Below are positions 7,789 to 15,690 of a DNA stretch of 64,000 nt, piece by piece (within the stretch, counting starts at the first letter, position 1; every line of letters starts with the position of its first letter). The stretch is from JARBUG01 sp035628915 (lineage in GTDB: Bacteria; Bacillota; Sulfobacillia; Symbiobacteriales; Symbiobacteriaceae). The translations under genes were made by a program, and so were the position numbers. The notes beneath the pieces were generated by a model. It did not search any database and was not told where the DNA came from. It was given only the letters and a program-made list of their open reading frames with translations. The DNA lies in NCBI GenBank assembly GCA_035628915.1, contig DASPIW010000016.1:51876-115875 (forward strand). Reading direction: 5' to 3'.

Positions 7789-8598
7789 TCAGATCGCTCC
7801 GGCGCGCCTGGCGGCCCGTTCCACGGCAATGCGCAGGAGCGCCTCCGCATCGGCGGCTTCTGAAGGGAAGGTCGCGGCCCCGGTGGCAACGGACAACTGA
7901 ATGGCGGGCCGGTCCGGTCGCTCTTCGGCCAGCGATCGGACTACCTGCCAAATGCGATCCTCCACGGCCCAGGCGCCCATGGAATCCGTATCAGGCAGGA
8001 GAATGGCTACCTGATTCTCGCCCAGCCGGGCGAGGACATCCGACTCACGCAAAATCGGCGCGAGCCCGGTCATGAGTGCCGGGACGGCGCGACCGCCGAG
8101 AGGGTCAAACACGCGGCAAACGGCGATTGAAAAAGCAGAGCCGCTCCGTTCCGATCGCTTCAGCTCACGACGGACGTAATCCGTGATCTGCCAGGTCAGG
8201 TGATCGCCCTCTCCCTGGTGTACAAGCCCCAATTCCACCAGTGTTGCCGTGACGCGCCTGAGCAGGAGATCCGCCCCGAACGGCTTGGTGATGACCGTTG
8301 AGACACCGTTGCTGATCAGTTCGATCACTCTCTCACGCGGTGGCTGGACCGTGACCATCAACACCGGCAGGTCATTGCCCTGGCGGCGGAGCCAGGTCAC
8401 AAGCTCCATGCCGGTCCCTTCCGGAAAGGAGAGTTCGGTCACTACCAGTGCGACGCTGCTCCGAGGCATGCGGGTCAACTCCCGAATCGCCTCGTCGGGC
8501 GAAGCAGCCTCAATTACGCTGTGGCCGGCCGCCTCCAGAATATTGCTCATGCGTTTCCGATCCACCGGTGTCGGGTCGACTACCAGAATCTTACTCAT
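7789..8598 (-). CDS. Receiver-like / degenerate GGDEF-like regulator
   Basis: 269 residues from ATG 8598, preceded by GGGGGCG. Residues 1-120 are a CheY-like receiver: Asp8 in the acidic pocket, Thr83, and Lys105 in TKPF. The phospho-acceptor position in VVTELSFP (residue 55) is Glu instead of Asp, which may mimic the phosphorylated state or stop phosphorelay. Residues 140-265 resemble a GGDEF domain by layout (SAFSIAVCRVF, ILRESDVLARLG, AILLPDTD), but the signature reads GENQV (193-197). Diguanylate cyclase activity is therefore unlikely. It probably acts as a protein-interaction or nucleotide-sensing output. No partner kinase is adjacent. Confidence 0.75.
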   Translation of the reverse strand: MSKILVVDPTPVDRKRMSNILEAAGHSVIEAASPDEAIRELTRMPRSSVALVVTELSFPEGTGMELVTWLRRQGNDLPVLMVTVQPPRERVIELISNGVSTVITKPFGADLLLRRVTATLVELGLVHQGEGDHLTWQITDYVRRELKRSERSGSAFSIAVCRVFDPLGGRAVPALMTGLAPILRESDVLARLGENQVAILLPDTDSMGAWAVEDRIWQVVRSLAEERPDRPAIQLSVATGAATFPSEAADAEALLRIAVERAARRAGAI

Positions 8599-8700
8599 CC
8601 CGAATCGCCCCCTGCGCCGAGAGATCATGCTGCATCGAATATTCTCCGAGTTTCATTTCTTACCCTGCAACCACCTGGCAACCTGTGCAAAAACGCAAGC

Positions 8701-8741
8701 TGACCGCTCGCCCGGAGCCCCAGGCCCCGAAACAAGCGGTC
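8701..8741 (-). terminator. Possible terminator hairpin after the 81-aa gene
   Basis: GACCGCT and AGCGGTC are separated by about 26 bases that can form inner GC pairs. The hairpin lies directly past the minus-strand 81-residue gene. There is no good T tract, so confidence is low. Confidence 0.35.
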
Positions 8742-8778
8742 ACTTCAGATCAAGTTGGACGTGTAACGGCGAGCGTCT

Positions 8779-9024
8779 TCAAGCGCCCAGCTGCTCCGTC
8801 CGGCTCCGGGCGAAGGTCGATTTCAGCAGCCGCTCCGTGCGCCCGCTGGCGCCCCGAATCACGTCGGAGTCGGAGACACGCATCAGGCGGAGGACACCGC
8901 TGATGATACCGGGAGCGTCGAAAATGTTCTCTTGTTCCAGACTCCTGAGTGCCTGGAGGACGAATCGGGCCACGTCGGGCGACAATTGCTGGGCGAGCTC
9001 ATACTTTTTCAGGTACCAGTTCAT
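8779..9024 (-). CDS. Small hypothetical protein (81 aa)
   Basis: The start ATG 9024 is set by GGAAGGAG eight bases upstream. The product is a mostly helical soluble protein (NWYLKKYELAQQL, DVARFVLQALRSLEQE, GIISGVLRLMRVSD) ending in a basic tail. No transmembrane segment, cysteine cluster or known domain is seen. It lies between the receiver gene and selB, on the same strand. Confidence 0.65.
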   Translation of the reverse strand: MNWYLKKYELAQQLSPDVARFVLQALRSLEQENIFDAPGIISGVLRLMRVSDSDVIRGASGRTERLLKSTFARSRTEQLGA

Positions 9025-9265
9025 GCGGCTCACTCCTTCCTTCTGAGTGTCGGCGTCCCGTAGGACTCCCCTGATACAAATGACGGAATCACACCCACGA
9101 TTGTTCCATATCATCGCCGGGTTTGGCGAAATATTTCTCCTGCCTTCACCGGTGATTTTCGCTAGCGGCAGATCGACCTTCTTGTTTATATGATGCGCAA
9201 ATCGCCGCCGGATTCTGTCCGTTCTCGTTCAAACTTATCACCCGATTTAATCGCAGCAAAAAGCA

Positions 9266-9298
9266 GGCGCCCCGGGCTGACAACCCCAGGGCGCAGGC
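9266..9298 (-). terminator. selB terminator
   Basis: On the minus strand GCGCCCTGGGG pairs with CCCGGGGCGC and is followed by CTGCTTTTTGC, immediately after the selB stop codon. Confidence 0.75.
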
Positions 9299-9302
9299 GA
9301 TG

Positions 9303-11192
9303 CTATGCATTCGGCCCGGGCAGGCGCTCGTCGCCGGCCCGGCGGGTGATTCTCTGCTCGTCCATCCACTCCAGCAGGGGGAGGGCGTATTTGCGCGTCG
9401 TTCCCAGCAGGTCCCGGAAATCCGCGACCCCGATTTTGCCGGCGGTCTTGAGGAACTCCCGAGTTCGGCGCGCAGCCTCATCCAGCACAGGTGCAGCGAC
9501 GATCATTACCTCGCCGATGCGAGTGACCTGCGCCTGCTCGGTCAGATAGACGATCAGTTCCTCGGTCTCCTTCGCCTTGAACCGCTCTTTCAGGTCCCCG
9601 ATCGTCAGCAGGTTGTACCCGGCCTGGGTCGTGGCCTGCAGGATCCCTTCGGCGATGCGGGCCTGCCCCGCATTCAGGGCAATTACCCGTCCCGGCAGGG
9701 CTACTCGCTCCCGGACGACAGCCAACTCGCCGGCCGCCTCTGCTGCAGTTAACAGAGCGCTGAACTCCTTGCCCGCAATGTTCAGTCTCCGCCGTACCTC
9801 TTCTTTGGCAGGCCCCTGACGGAGGGGATACTGCCTATAGAAAGATTCCAACTGCTCGGCCACGGCGGCGCTGAAGGCGCCGAGGCCGCGACGGTGTATC
9901 AGGAGACCGCCCTCCAGCTTCCGAACGTCCTGCAGGAGGGCCGACATTTCGGCTGCAATTGTCTCCGGCGGGATTCCCGAGCGCTTGGCCAATTCGGCGA
10001 CGGAAAGCGGCGTCATACCAGCACGTGCCAGGGTCTCGGCCAGAACACCGGCGATGCCGCCGGTCTCCTTGGCTTCCAGTTCGGCGACGGCCTCTTTGGC
10101 CTGGGACTTTTTGTAGTTGGCATGCGGCTCCACAACAACACCGCCGCCCATCGTATGAACCGGGCTGTACGACCGGATCACGTAATGGTCACCGCGCCCG
10201 ACGACCAGCGGCTCTTCCGCCTTAATCTGTACGTAGGCAGTCTGGCCGGGCAGAATCGCTTCGCCCTCCAGCAGCAGCACGCGGGCCAGCATTTCCGTGG
10301 TGCCGGCGTGCAGATGGACCTGAACGCCGTGCTTCACTTCCTTGGGCCACGACTCAAGCACGTGGAGCCGGGCGGCGAACGAAGTGGTGGGCTTGAGGAA
10401 ACCGGGAGCACAGAGCACATGGCCCCGCACAACGTCGCTGCGCTCGATGCCTGCCAGATTAACTGCCGTGCGCTGACCGGCCTCGGCCCTCTCCTGCTTT
10501 TCCCCGTGAACCTGGATGCCGCGCACCCGGACTTCTAGCCCGAGCGGCAGCAACTCCAGTCTGTCGCCTTCGTGGATGGTGCCGCCGACCAGCGTCCCCG
10601 TCACCACGGTGCCGAACCCAGGCCGGATAAATGACCGGTCGATCGGCAGCCGGGCAAAGGCGGTCACGTCCTTGGCTTCCGTCACTTCGAGCATCTGATC
10701 GAGCAGCCCCACAAGGTCGCCAAGCCCCTCCCGGGTCACGCTCGACACCGCCACGACGGACGCCTTTTCCAGGAACGTGCCTTTGACGGCCTGTCGCACA
10801 TCGTCAGCCACCAGCTCAATCATCTCTTCATCCACAAGATCGCGCTTGGTCAGCACGATGATGCCCTGCTTGATCTCCAGCAACCGCAAAATGTCGAGGT
10901 GCTCCCGGGTCTGCGGCATGACGCCTTCGTCGGCGGCCACGACCAGCAACACCAGGTCGATGCCCGTAATACCGGCGAGCATGTTCTTGATGAAACGTTC
11001 GTGACCGGGCACATCAATGACTGCGGCCTGGCGCCCCGTAGGCAAAACGAACTGGGCGAACCCAATATCAATAGATATACCCCGTTCTCTCTCTTCGGGG
11101 AAACGATCGGTCTCCACACCGGTCAGCGCCCGAATCAGCGCCGACTTGCCGTGGTCGACATGGCCGGCGGTGCCGATGATTAAGTGCTTCAA
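9303..11192 (-). CDS. selB: Selenocysteine-specific elongation factor SelB
   Basis: 629 residues. GTPase motifs: GTAGHVDHGKSALI (P-loop, residues 6-19), DVPGHERFI (G3), TKRD (G4). EF-Tu-like domains II and III follow, then winged-helix repeats in the C-terminal 250 residues (LAKRSGIPPETIAAEM, EVRRRLNIAGKEFSALLTAAE, FRDLLGTTRKYALPLLEWMD) that bind the SECIS stem in the mRNA. The TTG start at 11192 follows GGGGAGGAG closely. The longer frame runs through an intergenic repeat and is not used. SelB delivers Sec-tRNA(Sec) to UGA codons. selA, selD and tRNA-Sec are not in this window, and I saw no selenoprotein gene here. Confidence 0.95.
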   Translation of the reverse strand: MKHLIIGTAGHVDHGKSALIRALTGVETDRFPEERERGISIDIGFAQFVLPTGRQAAVIDVPGHERFIKNMLAGITGIDLVLLVVAADEGVMPQTREHLDILRLLEIKQGIIVLTKRDLVDEEMIELVADDVRQAVKGTFLEKASVVAVSSVTREGLGDLVGLLDQMLEVTEAKDVTAFARLPIDRSFIRPGFGTVVTGTLVGGTIHEGDRLELLPLGLEVRVRGIQVHGEKQERAEAGQRTAVNLAGIERSDVVRGHVLCAPGFLKPTTSFAARLHVLESWPKEVKHGVQVHLHAGTTEMLARVLLLEGEAILPGQTAYVQIKAEEPLVVGRGDHYVIRSYSPVHTMGGGVVVEPHANYKKSQAKEAVAELEAKETGGIAGVLAETLARAGMTPLSVAELAKRSGIPPETIAAEMSALLQDVRKLEGGLLIHRRGLGAFSAAVAEQLESFYRQYPLRQGPAKEEVRRRLNIAGKEFSALLTAAEAAGELAVVRERVALPGRVIALNAGQARIAEGILQATTQAGYNLLTIGDLKERFKAKETEELIVYLTEQAQVTRIGEVMIVAAPVLDEAARRTREFLKTAGKIGVADFRDLLGTTRKYALPLLEWMDEQRITRRAGDERLPGPNA

Positions 11193-11202
11193 GGTAGCTC
11201 CT

Positions 11203-11276
11203 CCCCTTCTCGGCGCTGACGCGCCATTTACGGGTGTGCCGTGCGGCCTCGCCGCTGTGCGGCGCCGCACTAGACT
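11203..11276 (+). repeat. Two-hairpin dispersed repeat, copy A
   Basis: It shares about 65-70 bases with 39389-39454 and with the reverse complement of 50137-50207. First hairpin GGCGC-TGAC-GCGCC, spacer TTTACGG, then a larger GC hairpin opening GTGCGGC and closing GCCGCAC, ending in CTAGACT. This copy lies between trxB and the selB start, forming the selB leader. Confidence 0.85.
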
Positions 11277-11310
11277 GTAGGGACTTACACATCACGAACA
11301 GTGTAGCACA

Positions 11311-11341
11311 AAAGCCCGCCCGTTGAGAGCGGGCGGGCTGA
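11311..11341 (-). terminator. trxB terminator
   Basis: AGCCCGCCCG (11313-11322) pairs with CGGGCGGGCT (11330-11339). On the minus strand it is followed by TTTTGTG. Confidence 0.85.
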
Positions 11342-11349
11342 CTGGGGTG

Positions 11350-12300
11350 CTATTTGTTTAGGGTATGGGACCAGTCGTGAACAGCAGAGCCTTCCAGATA
11401 GCGTTCGCAGTCAAGAGCGGCCATGCAGCCCGAGCCGGCGGCAGTGATTGCTTGCCGGTACTTGTGGTCCTGCACGTCGCCACAGGCGAAGACGCCGGGA
11501 ATGTTGGTTTCACTGCTGCCGGGCTGCGTCTTGATGTAGCCCTGGGCATCGACGTCAATCTGGCCACCCAGGAACGCAGTATTGGGCGTGTGCCCGATGG
11601 CCACGAACATGCCGTCGGCGTGCAGCAGGTTCTCCTCGCCGGTGGCGTTATCCCGCACCTTCAAGGCCTGGAAGCCCTTCTCGCCGGCAACGACCTCAAG
11701 CGGCGTCACGTTCAGCGCCCAGGAGACCTTGGCGTTGTTGCGGGCGCGCTCCTGCATGATCTTGGAGGCCCGCAGTTCGCTGCGCCGGTGGACGATGGTC
11801 ACCTCGGCAAACTTGGTCAGGAAGTTGCCTTCTTCCATAGCGGAGTCGCCCCCGCCGACCACCAGCACCTTCTTGCCGGTGTAGAAGAAGCCGTCGCAGG
11901 TCGCACAGGTGGAAACGCCCCGGCCGATATTCTCCTTCTCGCCCGGCAGACCCAGCAATCTGGCCGAGGCGCCCGTGGAGACGATGACGGCTTCCGCTTC
12001 GATCACCTCGGACTCATCGACGGTAATCCGGAATGGCCGCTGGGAAAAGTCAACGCCCGTCACCCAGCCGCTGCGGAACTCGGCGCCGAAGCGCTCGGCT
12101 TGCGCGCGCATATTGTACATGAGCTGCGGACCCATTACGCCTTCCGGGAAGCCCGGGAAGTTTTCCACTTCCGTCGTGAGTGTCAGCTGCCCGCCTGGTT
12201 CGTTGCCCTCGATCACCAGGGGACTGAAGTTGGCCCGTGCCGTGTAAATGGCTGCTGTCAGGCCCGCAGGGCCAGTACCGAGAATGACTACTTTCCGCAT
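11350..12300 (-). CDS. trxB: Thioredoxin reductase
   Basis: 316 residues from ATG 12300. FAD-binding GTGPAGLTAAIYTARA (residues 8-23), redox-active CATC (about 135-138), NADPH-binding VVGGGDSAMEEG, and the C-terminal FAD motif GVFACGDVQ. The length and motif order are those of low-molecular-weight bacterial TrxB, which reduces thioredoxin with NADPH in the cytosol. No thioredoxin gene lies next to it. The HRRSELRAS motif after the second Rossmann fold supports NADPH rather than ferredoxin as donor. Confidence 0.95.
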   Translation of the reverse strand: MRKVVILGTGPAGLTAAIYTARANFSPLVIEGNEPGGQLTLTTEVENFPGFPEGVMGPQLMYNMRAQAERFGAEFRSGWVTGVDFSQRPFRITVDESEVIEAEAVIVSTGASARLLGLPGEKENIGRGVSTCATCDGFFYTGKKVLVVGGGDSAMEEGNFLTKFAEVTIVHRRSELRASKIMQERARNNAKVSWALNVTPLEVVAGEKGFQALKVRDNATGEENLLHADGMFVAIGHTPNTAFLGGQIDVDAQGYIKTQPGSSETNIPGVFACGDVQDHKYRQAITAAGSGCMAALDCERYLEGSAVHDWSHTLNK

Positions 12301-12609
12301 CAACGCATCCTCCTGTGTTGCTCGCCTCACGTACAGTCTATCAGTTTCTATGACGCTTCCGGCACCGAAGAAGATACGGGGGGCGGTATGCCGCGAGAAA
12401 CCCGGAGCGCCAAGCGCTCCGGGTTTTTCACCCGCCGGGGCCGCCCTGGTACCAGGGCGCCGCGAACACCGGTAAGTTCAGCCGCCGGAGCCAAACGGCC
12501 CGATAGGACCGAACCGCCGGTTGCGGGGGAAGCGGCCCCACCAACGTTGGTCGGGCGGCGCCTCCGACATTATATTGGCTGTAGGCCGGGTCTGGTATAC
12601 GCCCAGGTC
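12301..12609. other. Intergenic region with one terminator, otherwise featureless
   Basis: About 310 bp between trxB and the Clp-fold protease gene. It contains the hairpin at 12401-12423. No ORF with a credible ribosome-binding site was found on either strand. Confidence 0.6.
12395..12430. terminator. Strong bidirectional terminator hairpin
   Basis: CCCGGAGCG-CCAAG-CGCTCCGGG (12401-12423), followed by TTTTT on the plus strand and TTTCTC on the minus strand. It probably serves the minus-strand protease/methyltransferase unit. Confidence 0.75.
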
Positions 12610-13425
12610 CTACATTTTGGCCGGCGCTTTCTTCGGGTCGGCGGCACGCATCAGCTTGGTCTGGGCGGCGTTCGACAGGGTCAGCAGCTCCCAGATGGCC
12701 GCCGGCAGCTGCGTATTGACCGTAAAGCCGAGTTCTTGCAGCTCCTCGACGTGGAGCGGATAGTCGTGTGTCCAGCGGCCTTCGGTCATCATGGCTGCGA
12801 CCTGCCCGGCCCGCTCGTCGCCGAGCTTGTCCTTGAGCAGGTCATAGGCCATTTTGCGGACCTGGTTGGTCGCTTTCTCCGCCATGTCGGCCATCATCAG
12901 GGTGTCATCCTGGATGGCGTTGCGGTCTTTCTCACGCAGGACCCGGGCGTAGGAGCTGGCCGGCAGGTTGTTGAGCTGCGGGTCGACCGGCCCGAGCATT
13001 GCGTGCTGATCCATGACGATCTCCGTGGCCGCCATGGCCAGGATGGTGCCGCCCGACATCGCGTACTGGGGCACGTAGACCGTAACGCCGGGCTTGTGTG
13101 CGTGGAGCACCCGGGCGATTTGCTCAGCCGCGATGACCAGCCCGCCGGGCGTGTGGAGCACCAGGTCGATGGGCCGGTCGCCGGCTTTCGCGATCTCCTG
13201 CATGATCTGCTCGCTGTCGTTCAGGTCGATGTACCGGGCCATCAGGGCGCCCAGAATTCCTGTACCCTGTCGGTGGATCATTGTGATCACCTTGGTACCG
13301 CGTTCAGCCTCCATCTTCGCCACAATCTGCTTGCGGCGCATTGTTACCAGGAACTGCTTGACCGCGGGCAACACCGTGAAGCCCAGGATCGCCCACAGCC
13401 ATAGTAGCTCTTGCAGCTTTTGCAT
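12610..13425 (-). CDS. SDH-family Clp-fold serine protease, membrane-anchored
   Basis: 271 residues. An N-terminal hydrophobic segment (LLWLWAILGFTVLPAV, residues 7-22) anchors it. The rest matches the serine dehydrogenase proteinase family (ClpP/crotonase fold): PIDLVLHTPGGLV (oxyanion strand), VPQYAMSGGTILAMAA with the likely nucleophile Ser, and DQHAMLGPVDPQ. Members of this family are thought to degrade or process membrane-associated proteins. It starts 13 bp after the methyltransferase gene, so the two probably form an operon. Confidence 0.85.
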   Translation of the reverse strand: MQKLQELLWLWAILGFTVLPAVKQFLVTMRRKQIVAKMEAERGTKVITMIHRQGTGILGALMARYIDLNDSEQIMQEIAKAGDRPIDLVLHTPGGLVIAAEQIARVLHAHKPGVTVYVPQYAMSGGTILAMAATEIVMDQHAMLGPVDPQLNNLPASSYARVLREKDRNAIQDDTLMMADMAEKATNQVRKMAYDLLKDKLGDERAGQVAAMMTEGRWTHDYPLHVEELQELGFTVNTQLPAAIWELLTLSNAAQTKLMRAADPKKAPAKM

Positions 13426-13438
13426 GAGGCTGCCCCCC

Positions 13439-14227
13439 CTACCCCTTTATTCCCGCCACCACCAGCCAATGGTGGGTGAACACCAACTCTCCGTCTGCAG
13501 TGCGCCCCGCCTGAATGCCGCCCCCGTTCCCTGGAATCAGGCTGGCGAGGAACGCCTCCAGGGCCGGCAGCACCTCCGGCCTGACCGACGCCAGCTCCGT
13601 CCACTCGCCGAAGCGGCGAAGCGTCTGCCACTCCCGGTGCGCTGTCACAGTAAACCCGGCGCCCTCCATCGTCTTCACGATGGCGCCGGCCGGATAGTGC
13701 CGCACATGCGACGGGTCCCGAAGCCGCTCCAGGCGGTTATGCAAATCCGCCTTGCCCGGATCCTCAGACGCGGTAATGTCGCACAGTACGATACGCCCGC
13801 CCGGGCGCAGCACCCGGTGCATCTCGCCGAGCACCCGCCCCGGGTTTCCGAAGTGATGCAGCGTCAGCCGGGTCAACGCCACGTCGAAGCGCTGATCTGC
13901 AAACGGCAGCGCTTCCGCCGTCGCTTCGCGCAACGTTACGTTGGTCAGGCCCGCCTCATCCACCCGGCGCTTTGCCTCGGCCAGCATGGCCGGCGTCACG
14001 TCGATGCCCACGACCTGGCGGGCCAGCCGTGCGGCGCCCAGCAGCATAAAGCCGGTGCCACAGCCAACGTCGACCACTCGGTCGGCGGGCCCAATGCCAG
14101 CCGCTTCCAGAACGGGCTCGATCTGCTCCGGCGCGCCCAGCACGCCGCTGTGCGCGAACGTGGGCGCCTGCCTGGTGAACTCGGTGCGGTTGCTCTCACT
14201 GCTCCCGGAAAGTCGGTGCGACTCCAA
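13439..14227 (-). CDS. Class I SAM-dependent methyltransferase
   Basis: 262 residues from TTG 14227, with AAGGAGG eight bases upstream. Methyltransf_11/UbiE-like Rossmann fold: motif I VVDVGCGTGFML (about residues 51-62), GIDVTPAMLAEA, motif II FDVALTRLTLHHF, motif III VLRPGGRIVLCDI. The C-terminal 100 residues are variable, so the substrate cannot be told. No quinone or cobalamin genes adjoin it; it is coupled only to the Clp-fold protease. Confidence 0.88.
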   Translation of the reverse strand: MESHRLSGSSESNRTEFTRQAPTFAHSGVLGAPEQIEPVLEAAGIGPADRVVDVGCGTGFMLLGAARLARQVVGIDVTPAMLAEAKRRVDEAGLTNVTLREATAEALPFADQRFDVALTRLTLHHFGNPGRVLGEMHRVLRPGGRIVLCDITASEDPGKADLHNRLERLRDPSHVRHYPAGAIVKTMEGAGFTVTAHREWQTLRRFGEWTELASVRPEVLPALEAFLASLIPGNGGGIQAGRTADGELVFTHHWLVVAGIKG

Positions 14228-14330
14228 CGGCGGCGCCTCCTTGCGGACTGGTCCACGGTCTATGACCTATCTTACGGGCATCTACAGTTTTTTCCAAGCC
14301 GACCCCGACATATGAGCCTTGAGGAAAAGA

Positions 14331-14360
14331 ACAGGCGCCGGCGGTACCGCCGGCGCCAAA
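14331..14360 (-). terminator. Terminator of the murT-gatD-YkgJ operon
   Basis: A perfect 24-bp palindrome at 14334-14357 (GGCGCCGGCGGT and its complement). On the minus strand it is followed by TGTTCTTTTCC, a few bases after the stop of the YkgJ-like gene. Confidence 0.85.
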
Positions 14361-14365
14361 CCTCC

Positions 14366-14941
14366 TTATTTGCCTTGCAGGACCTTCAAGTCTTTCCGGG
14401 AAGCCTTCACCTTCCGCTGATACTCGGCCCCCAGCCAGTCCAGAAAGCTCCCATCCCACGGCGGACCGTCCGGCCACCGCTCCCGGATCTGATCAAGAAA
14501 CTCCAGATCCCAGCGCCCGTATAGCGCCATCAACATCGCGTGCGCTTCCCGCCCGGTGACGGCGTCAGGATCGTTCTGATTCTCGCCCCCATACAAGAAC
14601 GCATCATCACAAATGTAGTAGTTGCAGGTCGCCGCCCGCCGCTCGGGCGCAATGGTGCAGCCCTGCGGCCCATGGTACACGCACTTCGTCGGCCAGACCC
14701 CGGCGTTGGCCTGATCATTCCCCACGCGCTTGAGCAGCAGCCCCCGGAGCCCCGGTCTCAGCCGGCCCGCCGCGATCTCAAGCAGGAGCCACTCGCGGCC
14801 CCCGAGCGCAACGAGGCGCCCGATGTCGGACCAGTCCACCCCCGGCGGGCTGGCGCAGCAGCCCGTCATTCCGTGGGGGCACTGGCAGCACAGCGTGGAA
14901 TGCAGACGGGTATTCGCCCCGTTCAGCTCCAGCCTGATCAT
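14366..14941 (-). CDS. YkgJ-type cysteine-cluster protein
   Basis: 191 residues. Cysteines cluster as CCQCPHGMTGCC (residues 18-29), KCVYHGPQGC (about 86-95) and ATCNYYIC (about 104-111), a pattern of zinc- or iron-chelating YkgJ-like (CxxCxxxxxCC) proteins. The remainder is helical and charged. The start ATG overlaps the gatD stop (ATGA), so it is translated from the murT-gatD mRNA. Its function is unknown. The link to cell-wall amidation genes may mean only shared transcription. Confidence 0.75.
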   Translation of the reverse strand: MIRLELNGANTRLHSTLCCQCPHGMTGCCASPPGVDWSDIGRLVALGGREWLLLEIAAGRLRPGLRGLLLKRVGNDQANAGVWPTKCVYHGPQGCTIAPERRAATCNYYICDDAFLYGGENQNDPDAVTGREAHAMLMALYGRWDLEFLDQIRERWPDGPPWDGSFLDWLGAEYQRKVKASRKDLKVLQGK

Positions 14942-15687
14942 CGCTCGCCAAAGCGCTTGATGATCGCCGTATGCGCCCGCTGCTCCAGTTCGTCGTTCAA
15001 CATCCCGATCTGAACATGGCCGGTGCCGTAGCGGCGGTCAAGTCCGCGCTGAATTAGCCAGTCCGCCAGGTGCGGGTTCTTGGGCAGAATGGAGCCGTGT
15101 AGGTAGGTGCCAATGCAGTTCTTGAAGATAACGCCTTCCATCTTGTCCTTGCCGTTGTTGCCGTAGCCCTTCACGACCCGGCCCAGGGGCTTGAGCCCCT
15201 GCCCCAAATAGGTCTTGCCCGAGTGATTCTCAAAGCCGACCAGCGTCCTCCCGCCCCCGAAGATGTCGCTTTCCACGATGGCGTTCCCAATCATGCGGTC
15301 GGTCGAACCTTCCGTCCAAAGATCGAGAATGCCCGTGAACGTCAGCATCTCGCCCTTATGCGTTTTGAAGTACCTGCCAAGCATCTGAAAGCCGCCGCAG
15401 ATGGCCAGGACCGCCAGACCGTCGTGAATCGCATCACCCAGAGAACCCCCTTTTACTTTCAGGAAATCCTCTGCGATGATCGCCTGCTCCCGGTCCTGCC
15501 CGCCGCCGAACATCAAAAGATCAAAGTCCCGGAAGTCAGCCTTGGCCCCCAGGGTCACCTTGGTGACCACCGGCTCAAGTCCGTGCCAGCGGGAGCGCTG
15601 CTCCAGCACAATCACGTTGCCGCGATCGCCATAGAGGTTCATGTATTCCGGATACAGCCAGCCAATGTGAATCCGCGGGCGCTCCAC
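14938..15687 (-). CDS. gatD: Lipid II isoglutaminyl synthase, glutaminase subunit
   Basis: 249 residues from GTG 15687 (GGGAGGTG upstream). CobB/CobQ-like class I glutamine amidotransferase: LMFGGGQDREQ (about residues 58-68), the nucleophile Cys in LAICGGFQMLG (about 94-104), and the catalytic His in YLHGSILPKNP. It supplies ammonia to MurT for amidation of D-Glu in the lipid II stem peptide. It sits 3 bp after murT, the usual pair. Confidence 0.93.
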   Translation of the reverse strand: MERPRIHIGWLYPEYMNLYGDRGNVIVLEQRSRWHGLEPVVTKVTLGAKADFRDFDLLMFGGGQDREQAIIAEDFLKVKGGSLGDAIHDGLAVLAICGGFQMLGRYFKTHKGEMLTFTGILDLWTEGSTDRMIGNAIVESDIFGGGRTLVGFENHSGKTYLGQGLKPLGRVVKGYGNNGKDKMEGVIFKNCIGTYLHGSILPKNPHLADWLIQRGLDRRYGTGHVQIGMLNDELEQRAHTAIIKRFGER

Positions 15688-15690
15688 GCC

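Noticed and set aside
9025..9302. tRNA-Sec gene next to selB
   Set aside because: No sequence with the long acceptor arm, a TTCGA-type T loop and matching stem could be assembled on either strand.
11365..13404. A 679-codon plus-strand open frame
   Set aside because: It runs antisense across trxB and the Clp-fold protease gene, has no ribosome-binding site and no recognisable domain. Long antisense frames are expected in GC-rich coding DNA.
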